Shown here one piece after another: positions 58,240 through 64,000 of a DNA stretch of 64,000 nucleotides. The first letter of the stretch is position 1, and every line of letters begins with the position of its first letter. Position numbers and translations under genes: made by a program. Origin of the DNA: Henricia sp. BOLD:AAB3569 (Eukaryota > Echinodermata > Asteroidea > Spinulosida > Echinasteridae); contig JBBELK010000298.1 in the NCBI GenBank assembly GCA_037783545.1, positions 3,162,001 through 3,226,000 on the forward strand, given 5' to 3'. The notes below the pieces were generated by a model. That model did not search any database. It worked only from the letters and a program-made list of their open reading frames with translations, and had not been told where the DNA came from.

Positions 58240-58420
58240 TTCAATTCCCCCCAAAACCATTTCGCCCAAGTGCCATTTCGCCCCAAAACCACTTCGCCCG
58301 AGTGCCATTTCGCCCAAACCACTTCGTCCAAACACTACATTGCCCCAAAACCACTTCGTGCACAGGCCGTGGTTCAGGGCGAAATGGTTCAGGGCGAAGT
58401 GGTTTTGGGGCGAAATGACT
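58240..58420. repeat. Short-period array of CCATTTCGCCCAAGTG and CCACTTCGCCC words
   Basis: About eight units of 15-20 bp reading CACTTCGCCC or CATTTCGCCC separated by CAAAA or GAGTG words. The last part is in inverse orientation (GGGCGAAATGGTTCAGGGCG), so the array can fold on itself. Confidence 0.85.
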
Positions 58421-59816
58421 GCAAACCCTTTTTTTACTGTTTTCTCAAAAGTTAGACGAAGTACGGAGCTGGTTTTTGCTCAGGTTGGTTTTAATCATGC
58501 ATATCTTTAATAACACAGGGGTATAAAACTATTTGTAACGGTTTACCAATCATGTATACTATCTTTAACTCGAACAATTTTAGGGACCATGAGGTAGGCC
58601 CCATTGCTTTAACTCAGTGTCAGTTTAATGTTTTGATGAAGGTGCGATTGCCAAAAATGTTCAACAAAAGACAAAAAGGCGATAACTTGTTTATATCTCC
58701 ATTGTTTGCAAATGAAACCGGGTAATTTAATCAAGCTGAAATGTTTGCGCCGCTAATGGAGCGAAGCATTTGTTTTTTGTTTTTGTTTTTTAATCTAAGC
58801 AAAATTGCAGAAAATGATGAAGAAAAAAAGAGATCGAAGAAAAGTTGCTGTACATAAATTTTAAATGGTGTTGGATATATTTATGTTTTGTAAAATAGAA
58901 AGAAAAATACTGGCAATTTCTGCAAGTAAACAGAGTTGTTGTACATTCAGGTTATTTATGAGATAGTTCGTAATATATTAAAAAAACAAAATACAGTAAA
59001 TGTTATTGTAATGTTGTCCACAAACAGCAAAGAAAAACCACTATTTGTGATTTTGTATAAGAGAAGTCGAAGAACAAAGCATAGAATTTGGGTCTGAAAT
59101 ACGAAGAACAAAACAAAGATCACGTGGCACTTTCTGGGTCACGTGGCAACATAGGTCTTGGCCCCAAATAGATTATCTCTCATTATTTAATGACCAATGT
59201 TAATTTCTCATGATCGGAAAATACTATTTGATTGATCATTTGTCAATACTTGTTTTATTCCAATTTAAAATGAGTTTCATTTTGCCTGGATAATACCGAC
59301 TTGGTTTCATTTTCTCCTTTCTGTTAAAATGATGTTTGTACATTTTATGAATGACGTTTTACAGTACATGTATTCACGTTCACACGCATTTGTCCCGTTT
59401 TCACTGTATTAAGGCCGGTGTTGAATTAACGCAAGATTTAAAACCACTGTGTTAAATTAACTCCGATTTTATTTAGTGTGAACACACCAATTACACTAAT
59501 GAATGCCATTGAATGTCAGAATCGCAATCCGGAATAGTGTACATTTTGTACTGTATAAAACGAAAGAAAATATCCTTGGGAAATTTGGAAGGAAAATACA
59601 ACCTAGGCCTACTGGAGTATTAAAAACCTCTTGGCGATTTGATAAGAAATAAAATCTCAAATGTGGCTAGTGCCAAATGACGAATTTAGTGTGAAATGAT
59701 TTGTTAAATTATTTCGGTATGCGGAGTTATTATTATTATTTTTTTTAAATTATTTTTTTTGTGTGTGTTGAAAACCGTCTGTTTGTTCGTGGTTTGGTGT
59801 TCGTTTGTCACTTATT

Positions 59817-60169
59817 TTAAAGACTGATTACATGATTGGAAAACTTTTAAAAACAGGAACAACATAACTATAAATGTTAATAAATTGCCTTCTAGAAATT
59901 TCAGCCACATAGGGCCTAGACTCAGTAATACTTCAGAAAACCTGAAAATCCATGCATGTTTTTGTGTTGAATGACCGATAAAACAATGTCTGCAGACATT
60001 TGTTTTTTTTCAAAAGCACCTTCAGTTGGCAATTTCTTCCACAAAGGTACCATTTTACAGGGGAAATTTCATGTGGTGCTTGTTACCATTGCTATCAACA
60101 CTTGGTTGGATTTTTCTTGTAAAATAAGTAACATTTTGGGTAACTGCAAAATGATGTATTGGGGCTTAA
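59817..60169 (-). mobile_element. Main TTAA MITE family, full-length-like copy in 3' flank
   Basis: TTAA (59817) AGACTGATTACATGATTGGA; interior AATACTTCAGAAAACCTGAA, CTTGTTACCATTGCTATCAA; right end GATGTATTGGGGC TTAA (60166). Confidence 0.85.
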
Positions 60170-60368
60170 AATCGTTTGCAAACAATTTTTTACCATTTTT
60201 GATTTAACGCAAAAACCAACCATGGATTTTTATATGTTTCTGAAGTATCACTGCATGTGGCTGAAATTTCTATACAAGGCAGTTTATCAACATTATTCTT
60301 TAGTTATGTAATGTACTAATGTTGATGTTGCTCCAGTTGTTTTTAAAAGTTTTCCAATCATGTCTTTA
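60166..60368 (+). mobile_element. Main TTAA MITE family, truncated head-to-head copy
   Basis: Follows the previous copy in opposite orientation. Contains AACCATGGATTTTTATATGT, GGCTGAAATTTCTATACAAG and the right end TTTTCCAATCATGTCT TTAA (60365). The left part of the element is missing. Confidence 0.75.
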
Positions 60369-61547
60369 AAGACTGAAGTATTACTGGCCACTTCGTGACA
60401 GCTTCCACTCGCACGAATCCCGGGACACTAGACAGTGAATGAGTGATGTCTTTATAAACACGGTCACCGAAGTTGTGTTTGAAATAATCCCATGCTTCAT
60501 TACATAGCTTGTTATACATGTGCATCCTGAGCATATTAATCCAACGATGCTAAATCATTAACCCATGTCCCAAGTGAAAACCTTCTTCATTTCTTAAAAA
60601 TCCCAGGAGGCCGCAACTCTGTCAAACCACTGCGATATTATCAATGAACTGGATGACACATATTTTGTTGTGCGTTATTAACTGGTCATTGCCTCTTGGG
60701 AGGCTGGGATAGGAAAAGGGGGCAACTCTCCCCCTTTCGCAGGGAGAGTTGAAACAGAGACCGGTGGAGCCAGCGGTTTAATACACCGACGAGTGACATT
60801 AGCAATACCCGCTAATTTGTAAACGGAAAAAGATCTATTATACAGTGGCCCGGCCGCGTCGGGCCGGGGAGAGGGGGCCGTGAGTGCACGGCCGCGCTGG
60901 GTGGTTGAAACACGGTGCTTTTGCAACAAGTCTCGGTGTTCATGGCTCGAAGTTGTGGGTGGTATTTTATGAGTTATGCTGCGTGTTTTCGGTTTTCTGG
61001 CGTCCAATCAGGCCACAGACGGTAGGGAAATTGCAAATATTTATTGTTTGTCGGCTCTAATGGTTTCCAAATGCCAGAAACACTTGTTGTTTGGGATTTG
61101 CGTTGGCGGGTGTTGAAAAGTAATTCTGGATTTTGTTCGCAACTTCATTCATCTGTGCATGTTTCGGTATATTGACACTACTAAATGTATAATATTCTGC
61201 TTCAGTGAACACAATTCGTGGCTTCAAACTCGGCATAAGTTATTGGCATTATGCATCCTTTTGTTCGATGGAAACACTACTTTCTTTCGTTTTCTACTGT
61301 TTAAAAACATAAAATTCTATATACACAATTCACACAATTTCTGGCAGGAAAATCTCAAGAATTTTTCTCGTAATTTTACAGAAGTCCACAATATTACAGA
61401 TACTCCTTTTTTTCATCGTTAAACAAAATGTTCTAGCAACAAAATTTCCAAGACTTTTTACGCAATTGTATAATATTATTGTAAAGAAATCTGTTTGTCC
61501 AATACGTTCGCTATACGGATAATTCCGCACTATTAATTTCAATTAGC

Positions 61548-61660
61548 ATGCACTGGCAGCCTCGTTTTAGATGCCGAGCAATTGTATACTATTACGTCAC
61601 ACGTCTTTTCATTTGCAAATGTTATCACAGAGACCCTCGTTTTCGATGTAAAATTACGGA
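61548..61660. repeat. CGTTTCAGATGTTG repeat family, copy 3
   Basis: GCACTGGCAGCCTCGTTTTA and GCAAATGTTATCACAGAGAC match 40660-40775 and 24425-24565. Confidence 0.65.
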
Positions 61661-61744
61661 ACCTTGTTCCTCAATACCTGGCGAATTTCGTAAAAAATCG
61701 TCCGTAAAAATACGGAATTATTTATTTATTTATTAAATTAAATT

Positions 61745-62046
61745 AAATTATTTATTATTATCATTATTTATTTCTGGTACTGAAACCAAGGATTCCTCAA
61801 AAGCACCCATTGCGCTGTCGCTCGCAAGCGTGAGTAAAACCCATTATGATGAAACAGCCAGAGACACCGGGGAATTCCCTTGCTCCTCACTAAAGAATGC
61901 TCTGGGATCTTTAAAGTGCGTTACCGACATGTCTAACACACTGGACCAACGGCTTTACATCCCTTCCTAAGGATGGATTAAGTGCCTTGCTCAAGGGTAC
62001 AGGTACCCCAGCCTGTGATTGCGAGTCAGTGACCCAAACCACTCCT
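61745..62046 (-). mobile_element. tRNA-derived SINE, first family, copy 3
   Basis: The minus strand contains GGAGTGGTTTGGGTCACTGA, CTTGAGCAAGGCACTT, AAAGATCCCAGAGCATTC and CTCACGCTTGCGAG, ending in an ATT/AAAT-rich tail. The B box is less well kept than in the copy at 4855-5197. Confidence 0.8.
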
Positions 62047-62507
62047 CAATATTAAAACTTTTGAGACCAAAATGCGGTCTACTTTGAAGCCTCTCGTCAA
62101 ATACTTTACAACGCAAACAGTTTACCCAAGCGGTCAAATACACTCAACATCGGAGTTGCAAATTCACCAGATTTGACAAGTCGACCCGTGCGTAATTGCC
62201 GTATAACTCGAACACGCACCTGACATATCGAATTTGCCTAATTTGGTCAAACGTGGCCATTCGGCGGCCGGTCATCATACGATACGCGTTACCCCATTTT
62301 AACCCACTTTTTTCCCCCTTCGCCCCATTATAATTTGTCTTCATCGGGTGTCGTATATTAATCAGTGCGTGAGTCACCGTGAGGGGAAATCATTTCATTC
62401 CCAGAAAATTTTGGGGAAGTGCTCCGTGGTTTTATTTTGTGGAGCAAAGGTCATTTAGTTATCGTGCCTTTTCGTTTGGCCCTTCGACCAATAGATCCTC
62501 TGCACGA

Positions 62508-62618
62508 GCGGCCATGACAGGAGGCGGTCTCGTTGTCTCCGTGCCTGACAGCACTGTGTGGATCTATTGTCACCTAATTTAAATATGAAAACATGTCCCA
62601 TTTCATGGCCGCCGGTGC
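62508..62618. mobile_element. GCGGCCATGACAGG TIR element, copy 3
   Basis: Left GCGGCCATGACAGGAGGCGG; right CCATTTCATGGCCGCCGGTG, followed by TGTCTATTGGCC, as GGTCTATTAGCC follows copy 2. Confidence 0.75.
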
Positions 62619-62646
62619 AATGTGTCTATTGGCCGTTTTTGCAATG

Positions 62647-62830
62647 TATCAAAATTCATGGATGTTTCTTGTGACATTGCCTAGTGATGAGCTATTTCAT
62701 TCACCTGTTAATTTAAATTTGATTTCTATGGTTGGAATTTATTTTGCATACATTAGTTGTTGATAGGTAGAACAACTTGAACAAGCCCCCGGACAATCTT
62801 TGTGGTCGTTAAGAGTAACCTTTTGTTATT
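62647..62830 (+). repeat. Repeat family GTGATGAGCTATTTCATTC, copy 4
   Basis: TTCATGGATGTTTCTTGTGA and TAGTGATGAGCTATTTCATT match 39717-39775, 52628-52715 and the minus strand of 30595-30740; it ends near CCCCCGGACAATCTTTGTGG. Confidence 0.7.
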
Positions 62831-64000
62831 AAAGTGTGCGTGTAATTTGAAAGTGGTTTTGTCAAAATGCAATGATTCCGCCCGAGATATACATATATTT
62901 TAATAAGAAAACGATAATTGAAGATTAATTTACATAAATGTGTGTGCACACGTATTTTTTTTAGAAGGGCGCCCTCGTGTGAACGAAACTAGACACCTGG
63001 CTGCACCGTGGTATTATGGCTCCCTTTTCCGTGCAGTGTATATAGTCAGGGTACCAGCCTAAATAGGACGGTGGCTTCGCGCAATTTCTTGAAAGCATCG
63101 TGTCACACACATTCCGCACGTTCTAAATTGGATCACTACCCAACTGTTCGTATTTTGCCAACATAAACTTTGTGTGTTTTGTACATGTAATATAGGCCTA
63201 ACGATGGCAGTAATATAAATTCCAAATTCCACCGAGTGTGGGCGCGAGTTTTTGACCGCGCAATGTCATTGACACCGTGTCGACCTACAAGCACTTCAAC
63301 TCCATCTTATTTCCCAAGTCAAGGCCTTCTGACACAAAGTATCCTATTTTCTTTCCAGGCCAACTTTCCCGCTTCCAAACATCCAAGGCGCGACCCCACT
63401 CGCGTATGTAGGTCTTTCCCGTTGTAAACTCATCAACAGTTGTAAAAACTTGGTCAACATCGGGTCGATGTACACGCGGGGGCTTTCTCTCAATCGCGGT
63501 AAAGACCGAGACCGCTTTCTCACCCCCTCGTGCTGCCCCAAGAGGCACCGTGTACGGGGCAGACCTGGCGTCGGTGAAATTTGCTCGTTTGACGGGGGTA
63601 CGCATCCGGGGTGAGCCCGCTGATAAGGAACTTACAAGAGTCTGTGTTTTATCACCGCGACGGCTGACAGCCGGCACACTTTGCAAGCACTCGCAACACA
63701 CAAAGTCAGTCATATATATTTTGGGCTAATTTTCAGCCAAATGATACGCGGTTTTGTTGGACAAGGGAGTGAACATGTAGCGAGCTGGACTTGTGGGAAA
63801 TGGGCCGATAAAACAAAACATTGGGAAAAAAGTTGAAAGTGTCCTTTTGTGACATGTTTTTCTGTCTAACGAATCAACTCACAAGCATACGCGTGACTCG
63901 GCACTAGAATTGTGTATTGTGTTGATTTCAAGTTTAAAAAAGCACACAGGTTTCAGCCACCTGGTTTTGGCAGAACTTTTCTGAAAAGCCCCTAAAAAGT

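Larger units (their letters stand above)
56170..64000. other. 3' flank: no recognised gene
   Basis: After the Tbx2/3 stop: a tRNA-like repeat and hairpin pair at 56340-56673, a candidate poly(A) signal at 56762, a 158-bp tandem duplication with NRF1-type sites at 57543-57858, a short-period repeat array at 58240-58420, two head-to-head MITE copies at 59817-60368, a repeat at 61548-61660, a SINE at 61745-62046, a GGCCATGACAGG element at 62508-62618 and a repeat at 62647-62830. 58430-59816 and 60370-61540 show nothing named. 63200-63760 is non-repetitive and more GC-rich, and could be regulatory DNA or part of a neighbouring gene that I cannot recognise. Confidence 0.6.

Noticed and set aside
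63285-63713. 142-residue minus-strand reading frame in a GC-rich block
   Set aside because: Not recognised as any protein and lacking clear splice or start context. It could be an exon of a neighbouring gene, but I cannot support it.

Overview
The window is 64 kb of animal DNA built around one complete multi-exon gene on the + strand, a Tbx2/3 T-box transcription factor. Its six coding exons join in frame with GT-AG introns to give 654 residues (655 with an optional glutamine at a NAGNAG acceptor). The gene shows a pre-duplication Tbx2/3 type. The 20-kb second intron, the recurrent TAGGCCTA-type words, the AT-rich non-coding sequence and the many short elements with terminal inverted repeats (TIRs) suggest a deuterostome invertebrate. 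An echinoderm, perhaps a sea star, is my best guess; this rests on sequence style and not on a search.

Layout: 1-10.5 kb is 5' flank with MITEs, a hairpin-forming tandem array and candidate T-box sites. 10.5-11.58 kb is the putative promoter and 5' leader, ending in about 400 nt with no ATG in any frame. Exons lie at 11578-12002, 16798-17065, 37208-37354, 50082-50158, 52155-52273 and 55241-56169. Introns are about 4.8, 20.1, 12.7, 2.0 and 3.0 kb. 56.2-64 kb is 3' flank, with a candidate poly(A) signal, a 158-bp tandem duplication carrying NRF1-type palindromes, and more MITEs and SINEs. No second protein-coding gene, true tRNA, rRNA or CRISPR array could be supported.

The protein has a short N-terminal region with an eh1-like motif (FSVNSLL), a full T-box DNA-binding domain (about residues 117-302), a basic stretch, an acidic linker, and a Ser/Pro/His-rich C-terminal region with two motifs typical of Tbx2/3 repressors. 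It is expected to act in the nucleus as a sequence-specific repressor.

The non-coding DNA is the unusual part. At least three short-element families are flanked by TTAA and begin AGG or AGA; copies abut while sharing one TTAA at three places. Intron 5 holds a three-layer nest of elements with readable 3-bp target duplications (TAG and TTA). Other finds are a solitary Sleeping Beauty-like Tc1 terminus, several tRNA-derived SINE families, three long poly-G tracts on the coding strand, and a dispersed repeat that carries CRE (TGACGTCA) motifs.
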